Shown one piece after another: positions 9,962 to 21,118 of a stretch of 64,000 nucleotides of DNA (positions are counted from its first letter, which is position 1; each line of letters starts with the position of its first letter). The translations under genes and the position numbers were made by a program. The notes beneath the pieces are model-generated. The model was not told where the DNA came from. It worked only from the letters and a program-made list of their open reading frames with translations, and did not search any database. Source of the DNA: Strigamia acuminata (lineage: Eukaryota > Arthropoda > Chilopoda > Geophilomorpha > Linotaeniidae); the NCBI GenBank assembly GCA_949358305.1, contig OX442314.1:29311118-29375117 (forward strand). The letters are read 5' to 3'.

Positions 9962-12261
9962 ATGACTTCAAGATCCGTTGTGGACACGGAAGTGATGACT
10001 ATCAACCGGTTTGTAATGGAGAACCAACGGAAAACTAACTCAACGGGCGAATTGACTCAACTACTCAACGCAATTCTAACTTGTATAAAAGCCGTTTCGG
10101 AGTACGTTTTAACCGCTGGAATAGACAAACAGTAAGCAAATAAAATAAAAATCCAAACAAAAAATACAACTGATTCTATTGCATCCAGGTTAAACGATAC
10201 ATCCGGGTACGATTACCTGGACAAACAGGCCAATAAACTCTTCATAAACCTGCTTCGCTCGTCGTTCACGACGTGTCTGATGGTGTCCAAGGAGGCGAAG
10301 AATCTGATCGAAGTCGCTCTCAAAGACCAAGGCAAATACGTGGTTTGTTTTGACCCAATCGACGGGTCCGCCAACATCGACTGTCTGGCTCCTGTCGGCT
10401 CCATTTTCTGCATCTACAGACGGGTATTATCGTTGAATATGTTTGAATACTTCAATTTTAAGTCGGTTGATTTAAGTTACCGGATCCGCTGCCAAATTCT
10501 TGCGTTGTCGGTCAACCGTGTCCGAAAATATGGCCGACAATAGAGGACGCGTTGCAGCCTGGGCGCAATATTGTTGCAGGAGGGTACGCGGTTTATGGGA
10601 GTTCGACTGTTGTTGTGTTGTCGACGGGTCAAGGAGTGAATGGGTTTTTGTTGGATCCGGTAAGATGGGGTGATGATTGTGGGTGATGGAGATTTGATTT
10701 TGTTTGGTTTTTTAGTCGATAGGGGAATTTGTGCTTTGTCTGCCGGATATACGGATCAAACAGAAAGGACAATGGTATAGCATCAATGAAGGACATGCGA
10801 ATACATGGGATAAAGCTGTGACGCAGTATATACATGAGAAGAAGTTTCCGAAGGTATTGCAAATTTCGATGTTTGATTCTCGTGGTGGTGGATTTGTGTT
10901 CGAAGTGTACACAAGTATGGATTAAGGATTTGGGAGGCGTATGACAGGGGGGATTATGGATATTCAGGAGTGACATCAATTTTGAAGCAAAATAAATGCA
11001 TTTGCAGATGGAAAATGCGTTTTGGGGTGATAGAATTGCATTTTGAATTGGAAAAATTTTCTTGGGAATATTCGGGTAAAATTTTCATGTGAAAAGAAAT
11101 GCATTTTCAGACAAAAATAATTGCATCTTCAGACAAAAATAATTGCTTCTTCAGACAAAAATAATTGCATCTTCAGACAAAAAGATTGCATCTTTAAACA
11201 AAAAAATTGCATCTTCAGACAAAAAAATTGCAGTTTTTGACAAAATAATTGCATTTTTTGACAAAATAATTGCATTTTTTGACAAAATAATTGCATTTTT
11301 TGACAAAATAATTGCATTTTTTGACAAAAATATTGCATTTTCAGACAAAAATTGCTTTTTCTGACAAAAAAATTGCATTTTTAGACAAAAAAATAAAATT
11401 GCATTTTCTGACAAAAAATTGCATTTTCTGACAAAAAATTGCATTTTCTGACAAAAAATTGCATTTTCTGACAAAAAATTGCATTTTCTGACAAAAAATT
11501 GCATTTTCTGACAAAAAATGTTGCAATTTCAGACAAAAACTTACATTTTTATCTGAGAAAATGCATTTTATACGGAAACAAGGACCCTTTAGAATCGGGT
11601 GGTTCAGTGCATTTGCCCTCTTGACCCCCTCCACCTCCTTAATCAGGCCCTGGGTACACCCATGGACAAAAAAAATATTCCTGCACTACAGGTGTTTGAG
11701 CAGTGAGCACACAAACCATTCAGATCTAATGCCATCTGCATTGGCCCAGTCCATTTTCTGGACAGTTTTGGGACCAGGCAAAACACGGACGTCATTGAAC
11801 ACCACTGATTCACAAACATCTGTCCTGCAGAGAATTTTTTTGGTATCTTGGGAGTCAACTGTACTATACGATACTTAGTCAGGTAAACCATACATGGCTC
11901 GATACATTGGATCAATGGTGGCAGATGTTCATCGTGTGCTCATGGAAGGAGGAATTTTTCTATATCCGAAAATTCCACAAAAAGTGAGGCGGAAATTGCA
12001 ATTTTTCAAACTGCACCATCTAATGATGATTTATTGCAGTTGAGCTTGATTTACGAATGCAATGCAATGGCGTACATCATAGAGCAAGCTGGTGGGAAAG
12101 CGACCACCGGTGACGCGTGGGTTCTGGACGTCAAACCACAAGCTCTTCACCAGACCACGGCTATCTACTTGGGTTCGGCGAACGATGTCGACGACGTGGT
12201 CACCTTGTTTGAAAAACAGAAATCTGCGGCGAAACTGGCGGAAAAGAAGTTTTGGCAATAG
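9962..12261 (+). CDS. fbp: Fructose-1,6-bisphosphatase-like, 6 exons
   Basis: Exons are 9962-10131, 10189-10423, 10477-10659, 10716-10853, 11879-11983 and 12040-12261, all with GT/AG borders and an open joined frame of about 350 codons. FBPase converts fructose-1,6-bisphosphate to fructose-6-phosphate in gluconeogenesis (cytosol). Family marks: TGELTQLLN of the AMP site, [19 protein letters not shown] with both metal-binding aspartates, [61 protein letters not shown] and a VLDVKP tail. Oddities: the segment between the AMP-site helix and the next helix lacks several residues of the usual regulatory loop. The usual VSEE reads VSKE, so a metal ligand (Glu97 in the mammalian enzyme) appears to be lysine. 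DGSSN is DGSAN, and the loop before YECN is shorter. The sixth exon ends FWQ. It could therefore be a divergent or weakened paralogue. The 1-kb intron 4 holds a large minisatellite. Confidence 0.93.
11100..11545 (+). repeat. ~20-21-bp minisatellite in FBPase intron 4
   Basis: Units of the type GCATTTTCTGACAAAAAATT (with variants GCATCTTCAGACAAAAA and GCATTTTTTGACAAAATAAT) occur more than 20 times. Distinct sub-variants are blocked together, which suggests local expansion. Every unit carries a T-tract and an A-tract about 10 bp apart. The array lies wholly inside the intron. Confidence 0.92.
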
Positions 12262-12375
12262 TGCGATTGATAATATTTAAGTAGTAAATATAAATAAATT
12301 TTAATGTCACAATGTTTGTATATTATTTTTAAACAAGTACAATAAATTACGTACAAAAACATGAGAAATCAATTT

Positions 12376-13340
12376 TTATTTCAGCCAATTTTCGTTTAAC
12401 GTTGACAAATTTGTAATATCTATTAAAAACACTTTGTCCGTACAGTTCCTGAAAAGCAAAAGTCAGTTTTAATATATTTAGTTTTTCTTCAAGTATTAGT
12501 TGCATTCAATGTGAAACGTTTGTACTAATTAAATAATGCAGAAATATATTATTTGTACATAAATAATGCAGAAATATATTATTTGTACATAAATAATGCA
12601 TTCAATAATACATCGCAAAACATTTCAATATAATTCCAATGTATTTTTGAACCATATGGGCCCACTAGAGTGGTTTTTGGTTTTATAAAAACACAAAACA
12701 AAACTTTGAATGCATCTATTGCAATTTCTCTTACCTTTTACAAGATATATTTTCATTTCCACTTACACATTGAAGCATTACGACATTGAGGCATGTATCG
12801 GGTACTATAAAATCACTTTGAGTTGATTTCGAATTCTGTAAACAGTTGTTGTACACTAACACCCTCGACCAAATCAAATCTGTGCATCGATTCAACGCGG
12901 TTTTGAATTCGAGACTATTTGTCCAGTTTGAGATCATCTTTTTTTGCGTTTTTGCCTTCGTAAAAATAACAAAAGAAAAAATTAAAAATTTCATTTTTCA
13001 CATTTTCTATTAAATTACCTTACTTTTGTTTTAATCGCTTAAGTCGACTCGACCAATCTTTGTCGTAGCTTGAAATACACACAATAAACGCCAGAAAGGG
13101 CCAGCAAACGGATATAAACATCCAAACACTGCCGTAAATTTCCAAAACAAACCCAAACAACACGAGTATGAACGCAAAAATCAATAAAAACGCGTCGAAT
13201 CGGTTCCAAACGGTGACACAGACAAGAAGGGCCGAGAAAAGTGCCAACAAACTGCAGCTGACGAAGAAAAAGTCTACGAGAAGTTGCAGAACATCGTAGA
13301 AGGCAATCCAACACAGTTCATCCCAGTCAAAAAAAATCAT
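12376..13340 (-). CDS. Hypothetical small membrane/secreted protein gene
   Basis: Three pieces on the minus strand may belong together. 13340-13020 is an open frame starting MIFFDWDELCW with about three hydrophobic segments and ending in a basic KRLKQK stretch. 12955-12735 is a candidate exon with an acceptor and a GTAAGA donor, containing several cysteines. 12448-12376 is a terminal exon reading NCTDKVFLIDITNLS and ending in a stop. The last two join in phase across a normal intron (12449-12734). The first does not join the second in phase with the obvious GTAAGG donor, so the 5' part is uncertain. I do not recognise the family. The intron at 12531-12600 carries two copies of a 30-bp AT-rich repeat. 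Confidence 0.4.
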
Positions 13341-13734
13341 CTGTACATTGCTGAAGACTTGAAATTTGGAATTTAGGGCTAAGAACTAAACAAAACCCAA
13401 ACAACAACAATCACGTCATTTCATGTCCAAACCTATATCCGCATTTCCCGCACTACACGGACTAAAAGGGAAAAATTCAATCCGAACGAGAATTCGACGA
13501 AACACGACCACGAAAAAGGCAAATTCCACGACTGATTATTCGGCCGAAACACGGAAATCTCATCACACAATCCCGCCGATGCACGGCGCTTCATTCTGCT
13601 TTTCTCCAACAATAAAACCGCGCGAAACAATAACAAAAATAAAAGACAAAAACAACAAAAAATCAACCGCATTGCAAAATCCAAAATTTCCAAGTATACA
13701 AAATTCGAAAAATCGCAACTAACCACAAACTTCC
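13341..13734. other. Intergenic spacer between divergent genes
   Basis: A 394-bp stretch lies between the minus-strand hypothetical gene and the first EndoG-like gene. A 99-codon frame at 13423-13722 is rich in N, T, K and R with no recognisable motif; I treat it as chance. It probably holds the promoters of both neighbours. Confidence 0.4.
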
Positions 13735-16700
13735 ATGTCTTGCTTACGAGCACTGCGTTTCGCAACGTCCACCGGCTTCGGCGGATGTTTGTACGCGACT
13801 TTATCGCACAAACTAAGACGAAATTTCACCAAAGTCAACGCGGACGACCAAGACGTCACATTCAGCCAGTCGTTTCTCGACCAGTCGTTCGTCGAACCGC
13901 CCTACCCCGTAGAATACATCGAACCCTCGCATTATACTTTAAACTATAATGCAGAAACCTCGCTCGGCGACGGCTCAACGGACGATTCGGCGGATAACGC
14001 GCGTTACCATTCGGCCATCGCCGACCAACCGACGCCGTCGTTTTACGCAGACAAGACCATTGGAGATTCTTTTGTGGAGGTATCGTGCGACCAATGGATA
14101 TATCGGATGCAGCATTCGGCGTTTGATAAGTCTCCCGACTCGCCGCTTGCCGAGATGCCGCCGCCCGCCGAGAAGAAGCCGCCCGCCGAAAAGACGCCGC
14201 CCGCCGAGAAGACGCCGCCCGAAAAGGTGATCGTGAGGACCGAAGCGTCGTTCTTCGACAAAGAGCGCGATGTCCAAGGACTGTTCGACTTCTTCGACGA
14301 GGTACCCGTCCGCGAGAAGACTCCCGTGGCGCTGGACAAGAATAAAAAGGAGATTCCGAAGGCAAAGAAATGGCGGATGCCGAAAGAGGCCGAACCCAAA
14401 GTCGACGAGCGACCGGAGTTCAGCAAGACGACCGGACAGTTGCCGAGTCACGGCATCTACATGACGCCGGCGGAAGTGGCGGAGCAAAAGATAGCGTACG
14501 AAAAATGGGTTGAGAAGAAACGACAGGAATGGGTCGGAGGGTACATGCAGGACTACCAAAACTTACTCGCCAAACAAAGAGGCGAACTCGAAGACATTCC
14601 GGAAGACGTTCCGGTTTTGGAAGAAAAGGACGTCGAGGCGAGTCCGGGCCGGTTGAAACCGCAGACGAGTAGACGGGCCTTGCTCGAAGAGTTTCCGGAG
14701 GACAAGTACGGGGAAATGGAGCTCGACGAGCCGATTAGGCCGGAAGACTGGTGCCCCGGTGCGACGAGTTCGCCGAGTTCGCCGGTGAGCAAACCGGTCG
14801 CGAAGACCAAGGTGAAGCCGGTGGACATTACGCCGCCAATGGAGTGGTGCCCGGGTACGTCGAGTACGCCGGTGAGCAAACCGGTCACGAAGACCAAGGA
14901 GAAGCCGGTGGATAAACCGATCGCGAAGGCCAAGGGGAAGCCGGTGGACATTTTCGGCGACCCTGTTGAGGATGACTTTGAGTTCGAAGAGTACGAGCAA
15001 GAGAATTTGGAGTTTACGGGTTCCGTCGACGCGAAAGGGGCTCAACAGAAACTCAAAAGCGAGAATTACGCGTGGACTAAAAAAAAGGACCCGGACGCTG
15101 AGGAGGAATTCAAAATGCCACTCCAGTGCAGGTTTATGGTGACCGGCACTTCGAAAGACTTGGTCGATCCGCAGAAAACTCGCATTTACGACAAATCCCA
15201 CATCCCGGCGAAACCACGCTTCAAGATTTACGAAGACGAACCGGCGGAACCGGCCAAGACACCAAAGAAAGCCAAAAAAGATGAAGAAAAGGGCAAAGAA
15301 TTGGCCAAAGAGCAGCAAATGGTAGATTCGAAGCGTTTAAAGGAGAAAGCGTCGGGTGATGAATGGGACCTTAAATCCAGGCGGGAACGACGTGCTGCGG
15401 CGTCCAGAGATGTGGATGAGAGACGCCAGTTGCCGCCTACGATTCCTAGGCGAGGAATCCATAAAACGACGAGAGAAAGTGGGGAAGTTGGCCCGAGTAG
15501 GGCGCCTTTGCTTCCGTCAGGGAGCGGGCGTGCTTCGCGAGGGGTTTGTGGAGAGGGAAGCGTGCATTTTCTCGATAGGAGTCCGTATGTTGGTGGGAAG
15601 GATATTTTTCCGCATTTTGAAGTGCCTGTTAGGAGCGTTTTGAAGTTTAAGGATTTTTTGCTGTGTTATGATACTCAAACTAAGACTCCGGTTTGGACGT
15701 TGGAGCATGTGACGAAGGAAAATGTGAAGGAGATGACGTGGTATCCTCCTACGACTAAAGCGGATTGTAAAATTCCTGCGGAGTTTCAGGCTGGGCAACA
15801 GGATTATTGGAAAGTGATGAATAGGTTCAGGGAGATGTTGGTTGTGAATGTAGAATTGCATTCTGATCATGCGGAAGAAGTTTGTGTGTACACTAATGTG
15901 GCGCCTCAGGTAGAGATAATTGGGTTAGTTCCATTCAAAGTTTCTGTTTGTATAATAGTGAAAAACGAAGACAAAAATGAATTTTTGGTCCGGAAAATAA
16001 ATTTTTAATTCGGAAAAATGACTTTTTGGTCCAGAAAATGAAATTTTGGTCCGGAAAAATGAAATTTCGGTCCGGAAAAATGAATTTTCTGTCCGGAAAA
16101 TGAATTTTCGGTTTGGAAAATAAATTTTTGCTTCGGAAAAATAAATTTCAGTTCGGAAAAATAAATTTCAGTTCAGAAAAATAAATTTCAGTTTCGGAAA
16201 ACGAATTATCGCTTATCGGTTCGGAAAATAAATTTTTGGTCCGGAAAATAAATTTTTGGTCCGAAAAATAAATTTTTGGTCCAAAAAATAAATTTTTAGT
16301 CCGGAAAATAAATTTTTGGTCCGAAAAATAAATTTTTGTTCCAGAAAATAAATTTTTAGTCCGAAAAATAAATCTACGATTTATAAAATAAAATCAGAAA
16401 CTTTGAACAGCTCCTATTCAACCAAATTGTTATTTAATGTATTTTGGTGTTGACTTTGTCTTCTTAGGCAACAGGTGGCAAAACCCACGGAGCAAAAACC
16501 CTATGGACCGAATTGCAGGAATACACGGCTCATCTATTAAAAAAGCACGACCACATTTGGATTTTATCTGGTGTTTTGTATTTACCAACGTAAAGGATTT
16601 TTGCTGCATTTAAGCCAACCTTTCATTAACCTCTTTCCATTCGTTCAGGAGGAACAAAGCGCGTAAACTGGTCGTGAAATACGAAACCATCGGCAAGCAG

Positions 16701-17034
16701 AGAGTGGCAGTCCCATCGCACTTTTTCAAAGTGATACTCGCCACGACTGCAAACCGTCCTGGCTTTCGTCTTGAATGCTACAAATTTCCAAACGAAGTCC
16801 TTCAAGATCTCAACTTGTCTTGCCACCACGTCTCAAGATCCGAGTTGGAGATGGATGCTGGCTTTAAGATATTCGAGCGCGTCCAAGATGACAAAGTCAC
16901 CGTCAACTACACGGATGTACATTTCCGCCCGGTAAAACTTGGCTGCTCCATTTATTTAAAAAAAAAAAAAACAAATCTAAACTTTCTCCCATTTCTTTTT
17001 CTTGCAGAAACCATTAAAACCACTGGCACAATGA
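13735..17034 (+). CDS. EndoG-like pseudo-nuclease with long disordered N-terminus
   Basis: Exons are 13735-15909, 16468-16589, 16649-16931 and 17008-17034 (868 codons plus stop, phases 0/2/0). The N-terminus MSCLRALRFATSTGFGGCL resembles an EndoG-type mitochondrial leader. Residues about 40-610 are low-complexity: repeated PPAEKT units near 140-160, then two WCPG...PVSKPV.KTK blocks near 340-400, then K/E-rich sequence. Residues about 630-860 match the DNA/RNA non-specific endonuclease family: LLCYDTQTKTPVWTLEHV, YTNVAPQ, a TELQEY helix, LSGVLYLP and VAVPSHFFKVIL. In active EndoG a DRGH motif supplies the catalytic His. Here that position reads NRFREMLVVN, with no RGH, and the Mg-binding Asn region is not conserved by eye, so cleavage activity is doubtful. 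The coding exon is much richer in G+C than its introns. Intron 1 is filled by a minisatellite. Exons 2+3 total 405 nt, exactly as in the next gene. Confidence 0.88.
15962..16375 (+). repeat. ~20-bp minisatellite (AATTTTTGGTCCGGAAAATA) in intron 1
   Basis: About 20 units of a 20-23-bp motif fill most of the first intron of the EndoG-like gene. The core TTTTTGGTCC-AAAA is partly palindromic and is nearly the same as the core of the array at 56308-56715, although the two loci are 40 kb apart in unrelated genes. Confidence 0.92.
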
Positions 17035-17393
17035 ACAACCCCATGTAACAATCATCCAAACAAATGTTTGCAATAAAAACAAATGACACAAAACTAAAAA
17101 AAAATAAAAAAAAATTGCATTTTATTTTGAACATAAAATCCAAACCACATGACCAAACATGAAATACTTCATCGCCCTCTATTGCCAAAATATTACTTCT
17201 TGCTGTTTTGCCTCCCCAACGCCATCTAGTGTTGATTAACCATTTTATTTGCATTGTTAATACATTATTAGTGTACCACAAGTGTTTTAGCATTGGCCCT
17301 CACAATTGTTACAATCATTATCACCCAACACTTCAGTGTTAAACATCATTTTCCAAAATTTCAAGTTCCCTCCATTAATAAATCACTTTATCA

Positions 17394-18528
17394 ATGAACC
17401 ATCTTCGAGTTCTGTGTTTGACTGCCACGGCGGCGATAGGCGGAAGCTTAAGCAGGCCATTCATAAACCGATGGAAGAAAAAGTCTTTAAATGTGAATGC
17501 TGCCGGTGCCTGCCCTTGCGCCTGCCCTTGCGCCTGCCCTTGCCCGCAACAGAATTGGCCGTGCAACATACCCAGCTCTGACATCAGTCCCGAGGTCACG
17601 CATGTGCCCGTTTACCCGCATCCAATATTGCCCAAAAGAAGCATACTCGAATTCGAGGACTTCATTGGATGCTATGACAACACCACCAAGTCTCCAGTTT
17701 GGACTTTAGAACTCGTAAATCAATGCACGCTGAAGCGAAAGTGCAAGATTTCTCCACTCGCAGAACCTCTGCCCGATTGCAGAATCCCGAAGGATTTTAG
17801 CTCGACCAGCTGTGATTACGACGGCGAGGAGAGATACACGAAATTGTTCGTCGCTTCGCCGAAACTCCACGCAACCGATGATTATTTGTTTCTGACTAAC
17901 ATCGCGCCACATGTGAGATAGTTTAAGTGTAAAATGGTTAAGATTATCGTTGATTTGTTCTAGGAAAAAGATGCTGCTGGGAAGAGAAATGTGATGATTC
18001 TTCTGAATTCGTACGTGAGATTTCTGGCGGCGCATCATGCCAACATTTATGTCTGCACTGGATGCTTGTATTTGCCAGAGTAATTTGTTGTTTTGGCATT
18101 GTTTTTTTGTTGTGTTTATTTTTGGTTTGGTAAATAGACTGAAAGTGGACGGCAGTTGGTTCGTGGACTATACACACATGGGAGAAAATAGAGTCGCGGT
18201 TCCCAGCCACTTTTTTAAAGTGATAGTTGGTGAGAATTCAGACGGGACGTTTCGTTTCGAGTGCTACAAAGTTAGAAATTCTCCCGCAAGCGGTGACGAA
18301 GACATTAGAGAGTTCCTCGTTTCGAGAGAAACGTTAGAAAAAGAAGCCGGTTTTGAGATATTTGACAAAATTGAACTGTGCATGATCAGAGAAACGGACA
18401 CGCATCCTGGATTTTGTCCACCACAAGTGAGAAAAATTGAATATTAAAATCATGAATCTTGAATTTATTCATTTTTATCTGTTTTTTAGTCGTGTGGGCG
18501 GTTCGTGGTTGCTCCTCGTTGCTCATGA
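17394..18528 (+). CDS. EndoG-like pseudo-nuclease, second tandem copy
   Basis: Exons are 17394-17912, 17964-18079, 18138-18426 and 18490-18528, giving 320 codons plus stop. The start MNHLRVLCLTATAAIGGSL matches the leader of the first copy in pattern, followed by a short ACPCACPCACPC cysteine/proline repeat in place of the 570-residue disordered region. The nuclease-like domain shows FIGCYDNTTKSPVWTLEL, FLTNIAPH, YVRFLAAHHANIYVCTG, VAVPSHFFKVIV and a CYK segment. The length is close to that of normal EndoG (about 300 aa). The catalytic DRGH region reads DGEERYTKLFVASPKLH, so no catalytic His is at the expected site. Exon lengths and phases copy those of the first gene, which supports tandem duplication. 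The terminal exon (SCGRFVVAPRCS) is found again at 33021-33068, next to another BTB copy. Confidence 0.9.
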
Positions 18529-19032
18529 GCTACATAAATAATACATCTTGTTTTAAAATGTAAAAATTGTACAAAATTATTAAAGATAAATTATTATTGG
18601 AAGTTCTAAACTGAAGCGCTTTTACGAGAAAAAAATCAATCCATTATTGATTATTAAGTGGAAGCATTTTCACTACTAAAAGCACATGACGACGGGTCAG
18701 TTTAGAGACTTGACATTAGCGACACTAATTTTAGCAATCGCCATTTTGGCGACAGGTGCATTTCATTGATTACCAGCAATTAATTAATATCAATTAACAT
18801 CGTGAGATGATAACACGTCGACGTTGTTGTTTTAAGTTTAAGTTTTAAGTTTATGTCATCTTTGATCCAATATGCAAATCACGAATAAGAATCTCCACCA
18901 CCAGAGGGAGTAGAACGAAATAAACTCGAATATTTCCTTCCAATCGTTTTCCATCCAACAGACGTGAGTACGTGACCACAAATCCTGCATATACACAAGC
19001 GGCAGTGCATTTGGTGGAGCAGCAAGTTTAAA
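18529..19032 (+). promoter_or_regulatory. Upstream region of BTB copy 1, conserved in other copies
   Basis: About 18529-18660 recurs at 33069-33190. A second block (about 18795-18905, with CGTGAGATGATAACACGTCGACGTTG and CAATATGCAAATCACGAATA-type text) recurs upstream of the other BTB copies near 28936-29040 and 33600-33700. Being kept upstream of all three copies suggests promoter content or simply shared descent. Confidence 0.55.
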
Positions 19033-20658
19033 ATGGAATCAGCTAACAGGGATCAAGCCCGAAGAAGTCTTCAAATCAGTGCTAATTTGTACAATTCGCG
19101 AGAGGAAGGAAAACCCGACACGGTTGTGCTACGGTGCAACGATGACGGTCGTGTACTCGCCGATAAGCGGATATTGGTCGCTGGAAGTGATTATTTCCGT
19201 GGAATGTTCAAGCACGGCAACGTGGAGAACAAAACCAACATTGCAACATTCAAGGACATATCTTCTGAAGTTATGGAAATAATAATCAAATTCTTATATG
19301 CGCAAGATATTCCTGTGCGTGCCGAAATATCTGACACTCTACTGGGAGAAACACTCATCGCCGCTAACCAGGTGCAGTTGAACGAACTATTTGACAACTA
19401 CTGGCCCGAGTATAAAACTTCGGTGACTATAAACAACTTTTTAGACATTTGGCAGCTGGCGGAAATGTTCAACGAAGACGAAACGGTCCAAAGAGTTCGA
19501 CTGTTTGTTTCGCACCACACGAGACTGATCTCCGACACCGATCGACTAAGTGCTATCACAACTAACCAAATGACAAGCCTAGCTAAAGTGCTGAACGTGA
19601 AAAATGCGGGCGAGTTGATCGTGTTTTACTTAAATTGGTGGAAACTGAAGTCATCCGCAATGGAAAGCAGCACCGAACACCTTTTGGAATTTATATCTAA
19701 ATGTGGCATAAAGGATTTGTCAGACCATTCGCTTCGCACGCTGTTATTATCAGATGCTGTTAATAAATCGGCAGAAGTTTACAGCGCTGTAAGCAAAGTC
19801 GTCACTTCGAGGTGGTTAGCTACCGTAGCTGCAACATCGCAGCCAGTTGAAATAAGTGTTTTCGAAATTACGAGCGGAAGTTGCACCCGTAAAATCTCCT
19901 ATTTAAAGCACGAAGAATGGAAATGTAAGAAGAAATGGATTGACGGCATCAGCGCAGAAACATTTTGGTGTCCGGCGTTGTCAACAACGAAAGAGACGTT
20001 TTACTTTAACCATTTGCCACATCGATTAGGACTTCAAGCAATTGATCCGTCTACGGGTGACATTTTCGACAAACCCGAAGACTTTGCTGTGGATAATGTG
20101 TCATGCGAAACGACGAATCGTGCGGAAATCTATTTTAGAAGAACAAGTCATACTTATTCGTGTTTTTTTATAAACTCAGAAGAATGGACAGTCCTCGATT
20201 TCGGTGACGACATTTCGAATTTCGAAACTTTGCTTTTAGCAACTTCTGATGAGAGGTTTGAGAGGTATTATTTCGATGTGGACGAGTTGCACATCAAGGT
20301 TCTTGACATGGATTTGGGGACTTGTGTAACGAAGAAGAAATTACCGGGCAATTGGCAAAGTGTCATCTGTAAAAGTCGAGTCGTAAATTCTTCTGAAACG
20401 TTGATTTTTGTTCAAAAAATCCCCAGTAGCTCTCTGTTAATTTACGACGTTACAAGTGATTGCTGGAGTGTTGTTTCGTCGCCGAATATCGATGGTGATG
20501 TGTTCTTGTATGTTTGTTACGACGAAGACTGCCTAATTTTCGCAAAAACAGACGTGGCATACAACGTGTATTCGTTAAACACCATGACCAAAGTCAATGA
20601 ATACAAGACGCCAACTAATTTTGATGGGGTCATCCATTTTGATGTTACTGTTGCTTAA
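19033..20658 (+). CDS. BTB/kelch-like protein, copy 1 (541 aa)
   Basis: One exon. The start (MESANRDQARRSLQ) is chosen because the same start is conserved in all three paralogues. Residues about 25-120 form a BTB/POZ domain: a VLRCNDDGRVLADKRIL-type strand, then AGSDYFRGMF, EVMEIIIKFLYAQDIPV and LIAANQVQLNELF. About 130-255 is a BACK-like helical region (LDIWQLAEMFN). The remainder is a degenerate beta-propeller of kelch type, with blocks such as IYDVTSDCWSVVSS and VYSLNTMTKVNEY. BTB-kelch proteins usually act as Cul3 ubiquitin-ligase adaptors that choose substrates. Whether this one binds Cul3 cannot be told from sequence. It follows the second EndoG-like gene in the same orientation, and the pair recurs downstream. 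An AATAAA lies about 50 bp past the stop. Confidence 0.9.
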   Translation: MESANRDQARRSLQISANLYNSREEGKPDTVVLRCNDDGRVLADKRILVAGSDYFRGMFKHGNVENKTNIATFKDISSEVMEIIIKFLYAQDIPVRAEISDTLLGETLIAANQVQLNELFDNYWPEYKTSVTINNFLDIWQLAEMFNEDETVQRVRLFVSHHTRLISDTDRLSAITTNQMTSLAKVLNVKNAGELIVFYLNWWKLKSSAMESSTEHLLEFISKCGIKDLSDHSLRTLLLSDAVNKSAEVYSAVSKVVTSRWLATVAATSQPVEISVFEITSGSCTRKISYLKHEEWKCKKKWIDGISAETFWCPALSTTKETFYFNHLPHRLGLQAIDPSTGDIFDKPEDFAVDNVSCETTNRAEIYFRRTSHTYSCFFINSEEWTVLDFGDDISNFETLLLATSDERFERYYFDVDELHIKVLDMDLGTCVTKKKLPGNWQSVICKSRVVNSSETLIFVQKIPSSSLLIYDVTSDCWSVVSSPNIDGDVFLYVCYDEDCLIFAKTDVAYNVYSLNTMTKVNEYKTPTNFDGVIHFDVTVA

Positions 20659-20849
20659 GACAAAGCATGAATTTCAACACATTTTTGCAGTTTGCAATTT
20701 TATAATTTGAATAAAAATAAACAATTTAAATAACTACATGTTATGCTACATAAGTTTATGTAATACAAAATATTTTTTGACCTAAAAGTTATTATCATCT
20801 TTTCACCCTATAAAATGCTATTTTTACCCTATAAAATTCCATTTTCCGG

Positions 20850-21108
20850 AGCAATGACGTTTAGATATCAATTCAAGAGTGTGCCAAAACTCTTAATTTG
20901 AGCTTGGCACACTTCGGGTCAGCGCAGGTGCACAATGAGCTCGTTTGGGTGCAACAAAGGGATTTGTTTGGTGAAGTGTACCTGGGGAGTTTACACATGA
21001 CTTGGTTTGTCTGGTGCCAAACCAAAGTGATTAAAAATACAAGTACAAATATTTCTAAGTATTGATATTTTATGACCGAATAAAGAACAACAATTCAAGA
21101 TCACCACA
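20850..21108 (-). mobile_element. LTR-type fragment, related to the adjacent solo LTR
   Basis: The right end (GATCACCACA at 21108) and the preceding AAACCAAAGT/GAATAAAG text match the right end of the LTR ending at 22248. The left end and target duplication were not found, so this is probably a truncated relative. Confidence 0.45.
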
Positions 21109-21118
21109 GTGCTTACCT

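Noticed and set aside
11100-11634. Repetitive frames such as CQKMQFF on the minus strand
   Set aside because: Minisatellite in the FBPase intron; reading frames are a by-product of the repeat.
13862-15318. Long minus-strand frames opposite the first EndoG-like exon
   Set aside because: Shadows of a GC-rich, codon-biased plus-strand exon; no family signal and no splice logic.
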